The notes under the pieces are model-generated. The model worked only from the letters and a program-made list of their open reading frames with translations, was not told the origin of the DNA and ran no database searches. Of a DNA stretch of 40,871 nucleotides, positions 7,525 through 15,452 are shown piece after piece. Every line of letters begins with the position of its first letter. The first letter of the stretch is position 1. The DNA comes from Nitrosopumilus sp. Nsub (GTDB lineage Archaea; Thermoproteota; Nitrososphaeria; Nitrososphaerales; Nitrosopumilaceae): the NCBI RefSeq assembly GCF_001541925.1, contig NZ_LQMW01000006.1, positions 1 to 40,871 of the forward strand, given 5' to 3'. The position numbers were made by a program, and so were the translations under genes.

Positions 7525-8424
7525 ATGGATACACTTTGTGGTCGTTGTGGAAAACACGGCATTACTACAGATACTGTAACTGGAGAAAGATTTTGTGGCA
7601 AATGTGGATATGTAATTACTGAGACTTTACAAGATGCAGGTCCAGAATGGAGATCATTTTCAAAAGACGGAGGAGCAGATCCAACAAGAACTGGTGCACC
7701 AACATCATTGACAATGCACGACAGAGGACTAGCAACAATTATCAATCCACTAAACAAAGATGCATCTGGAAAACCATTATCAACTTCAATGAAGAGTACT
7801 ATTGAACGTCTCAGAACATGGGACAGCAGAAGTAAAGTAAATGCATCATCAGATAAGAACCTCAGACAGGCATTAAGCGAACTAGCAACTTTAAAAGACA
7901 AACTTTCACTTTCAGATTCAGTTATAGAAAAAGCAGCTTACATTTACAGAAAAGCCTTAGAAAAAGGATTAGTTAAAGGACGTTCGATTTCTGCACTAAT
8001 TGCATCAGCATTGTATGCAGCATGCAGAGATACTGAAACGCCAAGAACACTAAAAGATGTAGCAGATGCAGGAAACATCAAGAAAAAAGATATTGCAAGA
8101 TGCTACAGATTACTACATAGAGAATTAGAATTGAAGATGCCAGTAGTTGACCCAACACAATGTGTTGCAAAGATTGCAAGTAAATTACAAATTTCTGAAA
8201 AAACAAAACGTTATGGAATTAAAGTACTAAGAGAAGCACAAGAACACGAAGAATCTGCAGGTAAAGACCCAATGGGACTTGCAGCAGCAGCATTGTATTT
8301 ATCATGTGTAAAAAACGGCGAAGACAGAACTCAAAGAGACATTGCAGAAGCTGCTAACGTAACAGAAGTAACAATTAGAAATAGATACAAAGGGCTAAGA
8401 TTGGATCAGAGTATTGAGAGGTAA
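7525..8424 (+). CDS. tfb: Transcription initiation factor TFB (TFIIB homologue)
   Basis: This 299-residue factor bridges TBP-bound promoter DNA and RNA polymerase. The N-terminal zinc ribbon is MDTLCGRCGKHG ... FCGKCGYV (CxxC ... CxxC within the first ~25 residues), followed by the B-reader/linker (EWRSFSKD). Two cyclin-like repeats begin near residues ~115 and ~205; the second ends with DIAEAANVTEVTIRNRYKGL, the helix-turn-helix that reads BRE. ATG 7525 is chosen over GTG 7486 because the zinc ribbon begins there and the TATA box lies at 7468-7474. The TBP gene follows after 9 bases, so the two partners are co-transcribed. Confidence 0.96.
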   Translation: MDTLCGRCGKHGITTDTVTGERFCGKCGYVITETLQDAGPEWRSFSKDGGADPTRTGAPTSLTMHDRGLATIINPLNKDASGKPLSTSMKSTIERLRTWDSRSKVNASSDKNLRQALSELATLKDKLSLSDSVIEKAAYIYRKALEKGLVKGRSISALIASALYAACRDTETPRTLKDVADAGNIKKKDIARCYRLLHRELELKMPVVDPTQCVAKIASKLQISEKTKRYGIKVLREAQEHEESAGKDPMGLAAAALYLSCVKNGEDRTQRDIAEAANVTEVTIRNRYKGLRLDQSIER

Positions 8425-8433
8425 AATGAGATA

Positions 8434-8994
8434 ATGACGCAAACAAAACCAGTAATTGCAATTGTAAATGTTGTTGCATCAGCAACTATTGATCAAAAAT
8501 TAGACTTGGTAGAAATTACAAAAAAATTCCCAGATGTAGAATATCATCCTGAACAATTCCCAGGAGCAGTATTTAGATTAAAAAATCCAAAGACTGCAAC
8601 ATTGCTATTTAGTTCAGGTAAAATGGTATGTACAGGTGCCAAATCCCAAGAATTAGCTGAAACTGCAGTTGCAAATGTTGTAAAAATATTAAGAAAAGGC
8701 AAAATCAAAATCAAAAAAGACGCCGTAGTTTCAATTCAAAATATCGTATCCTCAATTAACCTTGGAGGTAAAGTCAACTTGGAACAAGCAGCAAGAACAT
8801 TGCCAAGAAGCATGTACGAACCAGAGCAATTCCCAGGTTTGATTCACAGAATGCTTGACCCAAAAACAGTCATCTTGATTTTTGCATCAGGAAAACTTGT
8901 TTGTGTTGGAGCTAAACTTGAAAAAGAGATTCACCGTTCAGTACACCAAATTCACAGTCTATTAGAAGAAAAAGACTTGATGGTTTACGACTAA
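8434..8994 (+). CDS. tbp: TATA-box-binding protein (TBP)
   Basis: A 186-residue protein of two direct ~90-residue repeats that form the DNA saddle. The stirrup motifs are YHPEQFPGAVFR and YEPEQFPGLIHR, each followed by a GKMVCTGAKS/GKLVCVGAKL strand. It recruits TFB and polymerase to promoters like the many seen in this window. It starts 9 bases after tfb, clearly one operon, which would keep the two factors at a fixed ratio. Confidence 0.97.
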   Translation: MTQTKPVIAIVNVVASATIDQKLDLVEITKKFPDVEYHPEQFPGAVFRLKNPKTATLLFSSGKMVCTGAKSQELAETAVANVVKILRKGKIKIKKDAVVSIQNIVSSINLGGKVNLEQAARTLPRSMYEPEQFPGLIHRMLDPKTVILIFASGKLVCVGAKLEKEIHRSVHQIHSLLEEKDLMVYD

Positions 8995-9234
8995 TAAAAA
9001 ATTATTTACTCAACATTAATAGAAATTTCAAACCACCTGCCAAACATTTGTTATGAATGCACATGACTTTTTGAAGAAACAGTTCAATTCACCAAGCCCA
9101 ATTTTGTGATCAAGTAAAAATAAATTTTTAAAGTTACAAGTTTAAAAAAAATATCAAAGGTAAAACAAACCATTAGAATATGAATATAGAATCAAATTTA
9201 TGCTTATAATGAAATAATTGCATTCAACAATCAG

Positions 9235-9336
9235 ATGTGGAATGTGATAATATCACAATGTGAAAAGTGTCACAATATCTGCACTTGTAATTTGATAAAA
9301 AATACAAAGATATGTAGTCAGTGTAAACAATACTAG
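9235..9336 (+). CDS. 33-residue Cys-rich microprotein (candidate)
   Basis: The ORF has six cysteines arranged CEKC, CTC and CSQC (positions 9, 12, 16, 18, 27 and 30) with a His, the spacing of a tiny zinc knuckle. CTTATAAT at 9203-9210 is centred ~29 bases before the ATG, and a hairpin with a T-run follows the stop by ~20 bases. These three facts together suggest a real gene. The function is unknown, and its size makes chance possible. Confidence 0.45.
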   Translation: MWNVIISQCEKCHNICTCNLIKNTKICSQCKQY

Positions 9337-9357
9337 ATTACTACAAATCATTATTAA

Positions 9358-9387
9358 AAAAAACAGATAATCCAAAGTCTGTTTTTT
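9358..9387 (+). terminator. Hairpin with T-run
   Basis: AAAAAACAGA pairs with TCTGTTTTTT around a 10-base loop, ending in six T. It fits a terminator for the Cys-rich ORF upstream and lies just before the parvulin promoter region. Confidence 0.45.
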
Positions 9388-9436
9388 ATTAAAAAATAAT
9401 CAAAACAAATAAGAACTGATAAAACTTTACAAAAAT

Positions 9437-9712
9437 ATGTCAAACAAAGTCAAATGTTCACACATACTAGTTGAAAAACAAAGTCAAGCTCTCGAAATTT
9501 TAGAAGAAATCAAAAACGGCAAGAAATTTGGAGCAGCAGCCAAAGAAATTTCCACATGTCCTAGCAGTAAAAAAGAAGGAGATCTAGGATACTTTACAAA
9601 AGGAATGATGGTAAAAGAATTTGAAGATGTTGCATTCACATTAAACATCGGAGAAGTTTCTCAACCAGTAAAAACAGAATTTGGATATCACATCATTAAA
9701 CGATTAGGGTAA
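9437..9712 (+). CDS. Parvulin-type peptidyl-prolyl cis-trans isomerase
   Basis: A 91-residue stand-alone PpiC/parvulin domain that catalyses cis-trans isomerisation of Xaa-Pro bonds. Typical elements are CSHILVEK at the start, [19 protein letters not shown] in the centre (active-site Cys in TCPS, Gly-Asp-Leu-Gly), [11 protein letters not shown], and the end [12 protein letters not shown] with the conserved His. There is no signal peptide, so it acts in the cytosol. Stand-alone parvulins of this kind are known from Cenarchaeum and Nitrosopumilus. The next gene starts 13 bases later and is probably co-transcribed. Confidence 0.93.
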   Translation: MSNKVKCSHILVEKQSQALEILEEIKNGKKFGAAAKEISTCPSSKKEGDLGYFTKGMMVKEFEDVAFTLNIGEVSQPVKTEFGYHIIKRLG

Positions 9713-9725
9713 AAATTCAAACACA

Positions 9726-9998
9726 ATGACAGTTTTAACTGAACAGACATTAAATGATATTTTACAATATTTAGAAAAATCAATTAACAGTTTAGCTGCT
9801 GAAGGATTAGATAACTTAGAAATCAATAGCGCAGAAGAGATAAAAAATTTTCTAGAAAATCAATTTGACATACGTTTAGAAAATTTACTGATTTCAAAAA
9901 ACAGCAGCATACATCACCTAGAATCAGGAATGAAAAATACAGTGATACAAAAAAAGCAAGAAATCATTGAAAAAATTTCAAAACAATTAAACAATTAG
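9726..9998 (+). CDS. Conserved hypothetical helical protein
   Basis: A 90-residue protein that I do not recognise. It is almost wholly charged/amphipathic helix (heptad-like Leu/Ile spacing, Glu/Lys/Asn-rich), with no Cys, signal or membrane segment, so a small coiled-coil is likely. It lies 13 bases after the parvulin gene and shares a few bases with the stop of the convergent helicase gene. Confidence 0.6.
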   Translation: MTVLTEQTLNDILQYLEKSINSLAAEGLDNLEINSAEEIKNFLENQFDIRLENLLISKNSSIHHLESGMKNTVIQKKQEIIEKISKQLNN

Positions 9999-11500
9999 AT
10001 AAAAGCGTCAAGACCAGTTTTTATTGAAGGATCTTTATTTTTTTCTAAAACTTTTGTCATTTTAGAACCCATAGATTTTGCTGCAGAAATTTTTCGTTTT
10101 CCAATCCAATAGTATGTTTCATCAATGGTATTCTTTGCAATTAACACAACTAATTTTCCAGTATCCTTTCTTCCAGTTCTCCCTCTTCTTTGAATAAATC
10201 TAATTGAGCTTGGAACATTATCATAAAAAATTACCTGATTTACTTCGGCAATATCCAACCCTTCCTCTCCAACACGAGTGGCAACTAGAACCTTAAATTC
10301 GCCATCTCTAAATTTCTGCACGACTTCAATCTGCTTCTTTTGTTTCAATCCAGTGTCGCCTGCTTTTCCAATGAGAATTCCTGCAGGAATATTCATTTTG
10401 CATAGTTCAGCATGAATCATGTCAACAGAGTCACGATAACTAGTAAAAATCAGTGCCTTTCCAGGAACAGAATTCAAAATTTCTTTTAATTTAGGAATTT
10501 TTGAATGTTCAATGCCTTTTGATTTTGCTTCTTTTGCCAACGATAATGCTTTTGTAAAATTAGGATCAAGTTCAAACAAATCCTTGACTCCAACACCCTT
10601 TTTGGCTTGAGCACGTTTACAAAATTGTAAAAATGGAGATACTCCATGGGCTTCAAGAATATTCAATGCATAGTGAATTCTAATTCCAGAAAACAATGGT
10701 TTTGCAGATTTTCTACTTTTTGATAAAACAAACGGACGTAATCTCAGCAATGAAGAAAGAGACTGTTGATCATTTAATGGCAAGCCATTTTTTTTGAGTA
10801 AATCATATCTTTCATCTAGTGCAGATTTCAATAATTTTTGAATAGTTTTTAATTCTGAGGGGAGTTCTACATTTATCCATTCAGTATTAGTTTCTTGAAT
10901 GTACGGTTTAACATCAGGGCTAGTTTCATTTCGTTCAGCGACAACAGATATTTGCAATCTCGTTAAAATTTCAGTGGCTTTTTCTTGCTCACTAGGAAGA
11001 GTCGCAGTCATTCCCAAAATTCGAGTAGACGAATTCTCCAAATGCTCAGCAATGCTAGAATAAGCATAATCACCAGTGGTTCTGTGAACTTCATCAAATA
11101 TTACTAGACTAAATTGATTAGATTTTACAAAATTGTTGTTCATGTCATTTCTTGCAACTTCAGGTGTTGCACAAATTATTCGGTGATTCCAAAGATCTGT
11201 GCGCTTTTCAACAGAATCTTCACCAGTAATCAATACAATATCATCAAGGGTTAAATTTTTTTTTAAGAAATCAAAATGTTGGTTCACTAAAACTCTTGTA
11301 GGAGCTAGAAACAAAATGGAATTAGACTCTTTAAGCAAATATTCAGAAATTACATGTAACGCAATTGTTGTTTTTCCAAGACCAGTAGGCAATACAACAA
11401 TACAATTTTCATCAACAGCCTGACTAGCAAGATTGATTTGATAATCTCTTTTTTCAACAGAGTTTTTTTGGATAAATTTTTTTTCAATGTATTCAATCAA
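9995..11500 (-). CDS. Hef-type superfamily 2 helicase (helicase half only)
   Basis: A 501-residue SF2 helicase with the motifs of the archaeal Hef / Mph1 / FANCM group: Q-like RDYQINLA, motif I VVLPTGLGKTT, motif II VIFDEVHRTTGDYAY, motif III MTATLPS, motif IV region ALIFTSYRDSVD, motif VI FIQRRGRTGR. The group remodels stalled forks. The C-terminal ERCC4 nuclease of euryarchaeal Hef is absent, as in crenarchaeal/thaumarchaeal forms. The last eight residues (KTGLDAFI) resemble a PCNA-interacting peptide with Gln replaced by Lys. The start is a TTG; its promoter is not clear. Confidence 0.88.
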   Translation of the reverse strand: MIEYIEKKFIQKNSVEKRDYQINLASQAVDENCIVVLPTGLGKTTIALHVISEYLLKESNSILFLAPTRVLVNQHFDFLKKNLTLDDIVLITGEDSVEKRTDLWNHRIICATPEVARNDMNNNFVKSNQFSLVIFDEVHRTTGDYAYSSIAEHLENSSTRILGMTATLPSEQEKATEILTRLQISVVAERNETSPDVKPYIQETNTEWINVELPSELKTIQKLLKSALDERYDLLKKNGLPLNDQQSLSSLLRLRPFVLSKSRKSAKPLFSGIRIHYALNILEAHGVSPFLQFCKRAQAKKGVGVKDLFELDPNFTKALSLAKEAKSKGIEHSKIPKLKEILNSVPGKALIFTSYRDSVDMIHAELCKMNIPAGILIGKAGDTGLKQKKQIEVVQKFRDGEFKVLVATRVGEEGLDIAEVNQVIFYDNVPSSIRFIQRRGRTGRKDTGKLVVLIAKNTIDETYYWIGKRKISAAKSMGSKMTKVLEKNKDPSIKTGLDAFI

Positions 11501-11659
11501 GGTTAAAGGAAAATTAGAATTTAGGAATTTTATGTTTACTGTATCAAAAATACTACGAATAGATCAATAAAAAATTCATAATCTTTAGGCATAAAAATCA
11601 CAATTCAAATATCAAAATCAACAAGATAAGTTTAGATAATTAGTGATTTCAAAAAAAAT

Positions 11660-11734
11660 ATGATTTCTAAAGGACTCGTGCTAGGGATTGTTGCAATAAT
11701 TGTAGGCGCAATTTTACTAGTAATTACAACATAA
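11660..11734 (+). CDS. 24-residue single-pass membrane microprotein (candidate)
   Basis: MISKGLVLGIVAIIVGAILL plus VITT: a short positively charged start, then one uninterrupted Gly/Ile-rich hydrophobic helix. A TATA-like TTTAGATA at about 11629-11636 is centred 27 bases before the ATG. The hydrophobic helix and promoter spacing argue for a real gene. The function is unknown; such peptides often sit as subunits or regulators of membrane complexes. Confidence 0.5.
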   Translation: MISKGLVLGIVAIIVGAILLVITT

Positions 11735-11744
11735 AATAAAATTT

Positions 11745-11849
11745 TTATCTCAATACCATTAAAATGCCACCAGCAATTGTTCCACAAATTACAATGATGA
11801 TCATACTTTTTCCAGAGAAAACAGAACCAGAATGTTTAGACCAAGACAT
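11745..11849 (-). CDS. 34-residue single-pass membrane microprotein (candidate)
   Basis: The protein begins MSWSKHSGSVFSGKS, then has one hydrophobic helix (MIIIVICGTIAGGILMVL) and ends in Arg. TATTTAG read on this strand is centred ~27 bases before the ATG, a leaderless arrangement. It faces the 24-residue membrane ORF, with only 10 bases between their stops. The function is unknown. Confidence 0.5.
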   Translation of the reverse strand: MSWSKHSGSVFSGKSMIIIVICGTIAGGILMVLR

Positions 11850-12034
11850 GTTAATTCATTTCACAGATTTTACTAAATAGAGGTTGCTTTCAACCAAAAA
11901 CACTGAATCAGTACACATTTTACAAAAATTATACATATTTTATAATAAAATATTCAATTCATCAAGTTTTTGAATCATATCAGATTCTCATCAGAGATAC
12001 TGGGATACAAATAGAAGTAAGATTACAGAAAATC

Positions 12035-12271
12035 ATGCCATTATTATGCAAGGATTGTAACGAACGAAGATTTCCAATTGCATTTCCAGACCAAAGAGAT
12101 GCATTATGGCTATGTGAAAAATGTAAAAATTTTGTAAATATCAAAGATGAATTTGTCAGAGATTGGACAAAAGAAGAGATGGAAGAAAATAGGAAAAAGT
12201 TAGAAAATTTTCAAAGAGGAGTCACCACAGAAAAAACTCCTGAGAAAAAAAGACGCAGTGGCGTAAACTAG
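12035..12271 (+). CDS. Small zinc-ribbon protein
   Basis: A 78-residue protein with CKDC (5/8) and CEKC (27/30), a compact zinc ribbon, then a highly charged C-terminal helix (TKEEMEENRKKLENF) and a basic tail (KKRRSG). It resembles small nucleic-acid or protein-binding zinc proteins of thaumarchaea; no function is known. ATACAAATA is centred 26 bases before the ATG, so it is leaderless. Confidence 0.7.
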   Translation: MPLLCKDCNERRFPIAFPDQRDALWLCEKCKNFVNIKDEFVRDWTKEEMEENRKKLENFQRGVTTEKTPEKKRRSGVN

Positions 12272-12312
12272 AAAATGCATTGGAATAAATAATTTAATTT
12301 CTCACACAATTT

Positions 12313-12507
12313 GTGGTATCTCTAAACAAGAAAAGCATTATTAGAAATATAATGTTGGCAATAGGAGGAATAATTGCACTAGTGTTTTCTATTTTGCTGA
12401 TTAATGATTTAGAATCAGAAACAATTACACAATGGACTGTAATGACATCATACTTTATGATCATTTTCCTAATCATTGGCGCAGTGCTTAGAATTACTCA
12501 AAAATAG
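12313..12507 (+). CDS. Small two-helix membrane protein
   Basis: A 64-residue protein starting with GTG. Two hydrophobic helices (NIMLAIGGIIALVFSILLI and the segment MTSYFMIIFLIIGAVL) are joined by an acidic loop (NDLESET), with a Lys-rich N-terminus. AT-rich TATA-like sequence (AATAAATAATTTAA, 12283-12296) precedes the GTG at the usual distance. The function is unknown. Confidence 0.55.
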   Translation: MVSLNKKSIIRNIMLAIGGIIALVFSILLINDLESETITQWTVMTSYFMIIFLIIGAVLRITQK

Positions 12508-12509
12508 GC

Positions 12510-12662
12510 TCAAATATCCTGACCAGTAATTACCCATTCAAGAGTTCTTAGTGCACCCTGATAATATTTCATGGCAGCATCAGGGTCTGGCAACTTAGAA
12601 ACATCAATCAATCTTTGTTCAATTTCTTTTCGAAATTCTTCAACGTCCTTTTCAGTTTTCAT
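12510..12662 (-). CDS. 50-residue conserved-looking small protein
   Basis: The product begins MKTEKDVEEFRKEIEQRLID and ends LEWVITGQDI; it is charged, helical and soluble. TTTATA read on this strand is centred 26 bases before the ATG, giving the gene its own leaderless promoter even though it follows the winged-helix gene by only 3 bases. I know no function. Codon choice and promoter make it a convincing gene despite its size. Confidence 0.6.
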   Translation of the reverse strand: MKTEKDVEEFRKEIEQRLIDVSKLPDPDAAMKYYQGALRTLEWVITGQDI

Positions 12663-12665
12663 AAA

Positions 12666-13178
12666 TCATATGGAAATTTTTAAAGTATAAATTAATTGAT
12701 CCTGAATTTCAGAATTTATTTTAAAAATTTTCTTTGAATTTTCATATTCAATTAATACCAGATTGTCTTCAATTAATTTTGAGACATATGTAGATACAGT
12801 AGACGGAGCTTTTTGTACTTCTTTTACTAAAGAAGTAAAAGAGTGGTTTTTACAAATTAACGCCAAAAGAATTCTTTTTGGAGTAATTTGCCTAGAACGT
12901 CTAAAAATTTTTTGAGATAATTCAGACAAAGATAAAGGGTAAAAACAACTTACACGAGGAGTCCTTACTGATTTGACATATCCATCAGATTCCAATTGTC
13001 GCAAGTAATAGGAAACAACTCCATTAGATAATCCTGTCAAACTCTTTAATTCAAGATAACGAATTCCAGGATTTTTGTTTATGAGATTAATAAAAAGGGA
13101 TTCTCTACTTGATAAAGTAGAAGAATCATTTGAATTTTCAATTTGTTTGTTTTGCGTTACTGATTCTAAGATAGACAT
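12666..13178 (-). CDS. Double winged-helix transcriptional regulator
   Basis: A 170-residue protein with two winged-helix units. Residues ~30-75 (GIRYLELKSLTGLSNGVVSY with a YYLRQLESDGYV recognition helix and wing) and ~100-155 (FTSLVKEVQKAPSTVSTYVS). It resembles archaeal regulators that combine two ArsR/MarR-like domains. It begins 2 bases after the stop of the secreted-protein gene upstream, so the two are co-transcribed. It may regulate that protein. The ligand is unknown. Confidence 0.8.
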   Translation of the reverse strand: MSILESVTQNKQIENSNDSSTLSSRESLFINLINKNPGIRYLELKSLTGLSNGVVSYYLRQLESDGYVKSVRTPRVSCFYPLSLSELSQKIFRRSRQITPKRILLALICKNHSFTSLVKEVQKAPSTVSTYVSKLIEDNLVLIEYENSKKIFKINSEIQDQLIYTLKISI

Positions 13179-13180
13179 GG

Positions 13181-14515
13181 TTAACGTAGTGTTATGTATG
13201 GGTATCCAGACGTTGTAGCTGTAGTTGCAATGATATCTAATGTGTCAGACTTTGACCATTTTTCACCATTTGGGCCAATTGTAGGCAATGTGGTATCTAC
13301 ATACTCTACATAGAGTGTATCGCCTTCTTGGGCATACAAGTTATCACCATTTGATTCTTCACTGTCTTGTATGTTAAAGTGATACGGTTTCTTGTGTTTC
13401 CAGTTAGAATCTTGTGTTGCATCAATTAAGATTCCAGACATATCACTATCAGACCAAACTCTAAAGTTCAAATCAATTTTATCTTTAGGCATATCACCTA
13501 AATCTTTCTCTTTGAGTTTGAATTCGACCATACTGTTAATTGGATATTCATCTTCCAAAAATTCGATTGTAGCAACATTCCAACTATACGTCATAGTTTT
13601 TGTTACAACTTTATTGTTTTCAGGATTATATTCCCAGTTAACAGTTACAGCACCATCTCGTCCAGTCTCAATTTTTGCATATTCATCAAAAGGAGAATTT
13701 TTACAACTGGTTCCACCGAGTTTTGTGTCTACAACACCATCATTATTCATGTCATGATCCATTCCACTAAGTTTTAAACGGCCATAAAACACACCAGAAT
13801 TTACTGCAGTTTCAATTAACCCTTCAGAATTACTGTCATTACAATAAGACAATTCTTGATTGTTAGTACCATCACCGCGTGCATAAATTTTCAATGGCGA
13901 CTCAGAAGTATGACCAATGCTATCACGTGCATTATCATCAATATTCCAGCCCGGGGCATAAATCATGACAGTTACCTTACCAAACCAGCCAACATCACCT
14001 TTAACTTCTTTTTTCAAACAAGTTTCTAGATCCTTAGCGCTTCCACAAAAGAAGATTTTTGGTTCAGCATTGTAATTTTTCATAGCATATGAAATTCCGT
14101 TTTTAGATGATTTCTCATTTCCTACAGGGAATGTAAAATCAACTTGTTGGGGTGATGAATTAACATCAGTTAACAAGAGATTTACGAGTCCTGGTTTTTC
14201 AAAAGAAATTGTTTTTGTCAAAGTTCCAGATGATGATGCAGTATCAACAACGGTTCCATCTTTAACAACATCCAAACTAAATGAGGCGTCATCAATATTT
14301 TTCTGGCTCATGCCTTCTCTAATCTCAAAATTGAATAAATAATCAATTCCAGGTTGAAGCGGTCCAGCAGGTTGCCAAGACATTCCAATATCATACTGCC
14401 CATCAGAAGTAATTTTTCTCAAATTACCATCATCAACTCCAGCATATGCAGATAGAGGAACAAAAGCAACCATTACTGTTGCAAATAAAATCAGTAACGA
14501 AGTTTTCCAAGTCAT
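13181..14515 (-). CDS. Secreted protein of unknown function
   Basis: A 444-residue exported protein. It has a Sec signal peptide (MTWKTSLLILFATVMVAFVP, cleavage after AYA at ~25) and a beta-rich Ser/Thr/Asp-rich mature part with no second membrane helix. DHDMNNDGVVDTKLGG is a calcium-binding-like loop of Asp/Asn residues, and three Cys pairs may form disulphides. Several segments look like Ig-type strands (DEYPINSMVEFKLKEKD). It could be a surface-layer-associated or adhesive protein; I cannot name it. It is co-transcribed with the winged-helix regulator. Confidence 0.7.
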   Translation of the reverse strand: MTWKTSLLILFATVMVAFVPLSAYAGVDDGNLRKITSDGQYDIGMSWQPAGPLQPGIDYLFNFEIREGMSQKNIDDASFSLDVVKDGTVVDTASSSGTLTKTISFEKPGLVNLLLTDVNSSPQQVDFTFPVGNEKSSKNGISYAMKNYNAEPKIFFCGSAKDLETCLKKEVKGDVGWFGKVTVMIYAPGWNIDDNARDSIGHTSESPLKIYARGDGTNNQELSYCNDSNSEGLIETAVNSGVFYGRLKLSGMDHDMNNDGVVDTKLGGTSCKNSPFDEYAKIETGRDGAVTVNWEYNPENNKVVTKTMTYSWNVATIEFLEDEYPINSMVEFKLKEKDLGDMPKDKIDLNFRVWSDSDMSGILIDATQDSNWKHKKPYHFNIQDSEESNGDNLYAQEGDTLYVEYVDTTLPTIGPNGEKWSKSDTLDIIATTATTSGYPYITLR

Positions 14516-14633
14516 TGAAGATTTCTAAGTATGTGAGTATTTGAATAGAAAGAGCATTTCTTCTATGAAAAACATATAGATATTTTAAAAAAATAGAACA
14601 AATTCTTGAAATTATCAATTTATAGAGCACATA

Positions 14634-14861
14634 ATGAAAGTAAAAATACAAATGCCAATTCCATGTAAATTACCAATTCTAAAAAATATCAGCTATCTTA
14701 GTGGAGCAATGTTTGCATTTACATTATTTCTTCCGATGATTTCTGAAACGCCATCAGAAGCAAATACAAATACATTAACAATGTTATCCATCACTGGAAT
14801 GATCATTTCATTTGCAATAGGGATGAGAATTAGGAAAAAGTTAGCAAAAAGAAGTTTTTAA
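14634..14861 (+). CDS. Small two-helix membrane protein
   Basis: A 75-residue protein with two hydrophobic stretches (NISYLSGAMFAFTLFLPMI and MLSITGMIISFAIGMRI) and a basic C-terminus (RKKLAKRSF). The positive-inside rule suggests both ends face the cytosol. No family recognised. It lies divergent from the secreted-protein gene and ~45 bases before the dCMP deaminase. Confidence 0.55.
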   Translation: MKVKIQMPIPCKLPILKNISYLSGAMFAFTLFLPMISETPSEANTNTLTMLSITGMIISFAIGMRIRKKLAKRSF

Positions 14862-14905
14862 AAAATATTGATCGCAAATCTATTTACAATTAACGAGATC
14901 CATAT

Positions 14906-15448
14906 ATGGAACATTTAGAGACAACTGATATGAGTAATTCTTTTGATAGACCAAATTGGGACGAATATTTCATGTTACAAGCAGAATTAGCAAAATTACG
15001 TTCAAATTGCATTACAAGAAATGTAGGGGCAGTAATAGTAAGAGATCACAGACAATTAGCAACAGGATATAACGGAACTCCACCTGGAGTCAAGAATTGT
15101 TTTGAGGGAGGATGTACAAGATGCCAACTTAGAATGGAAGGCAAAATTGAATCAGGAGCATCATTAGATCGTTGTTTGTGTAACCACGCAGAAGCCAACG
15201 CCATAATGCATTGTGCAATTTTGGGAATCGAGGCAGGAGTAAAAGGAGCCATTTTGTATACTACATTTGTTCCATGCCTAGAATGTACCAAAATGGCAAT
15301 AACAATCGGAATCAAAAAATTTGTTTGCTTAGACAAATATCCGGAAACTGATTATAATTTGTTAAATGAGGCAGGAGTTGAAGTTATCCATTTAGATAAA
15401 GAAAAAATTGGCAAGTGGGCAAAAAAATTAGCAAGTAAATATGAGTGA
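14906..15448 (+). CDS. Deoxycytidylate (dCMP) deaminase
   Basis: A 180-residue zinc enzyme converting dCMP to dUMP for thymidylate synthesis. The zinc/catalytic motifs are CNHAEANAI (His and proton-shuttle Glu) and PCLECTK (two Cys ligands). RNVGAVIVRD and ATGYNGTPPG are the usual flanking motifs of the ComEB/DCTD family. An extra Cys-rich insert (NCFEGGCTRC ... CLC) between the strands is common in dCMP deaminases. PolB follows 4 bases after the stop, so nucleotide supply and DNA synthesis share a transcript. Confidence 0.94.
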   Translation: MEHLETTDMSNSFDRPNWDEYFMLQAELAKLRSNCITRNVGAVIVRDHRQLATGYNGTPPGVKNCFEGGCTRCQLRMEGKIESGASLDRCLCNHAEANAIMHCAILGIEAGVKGAILYTTFVPCLECTKMAITIGIKKFVCLDKYPETDYNLLNEAGVEVIHLDKEKIGKWAKKLASKYE

Positions 15449-15452
15449 TTAG

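Larger units (their letters stand above)
8995..9436. other. tbp-parvulin intergenic region
   Basis: This 442-base AT-rich gap holds a 33-codon Cys-rich ORF (9235-9336) and a hairpin with a T-run (9358-9387). It also holds a weak 18-codon ORF (9053-9109, MNAHDFLKKQFNSPSPIL) with no convincing promoter. Two overlapping TGTGA...TCACA dyads lie around 9242-9274. I see no RNA gene. Confidence 0.5.
11501..12034. other. Intergenic region with two facing microprotein genes
   Basis: This 534-base AT-rich stretch carries two short membrane-protein ORFs (11660-11734 plus, 11745-11849 minus), each with a TATA element ~27 bases before its start. The remainder holds only promoter sequence for the helicase and for the zinc protein at 12035 (ATACAAATA at 12005-12013). 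Confidence 0.5.

Noticed and set aside
9053-9109. 18-codon ORF after tbp
   Set aside because: It reads plausibly but has no good promoter and is too short to support alone.
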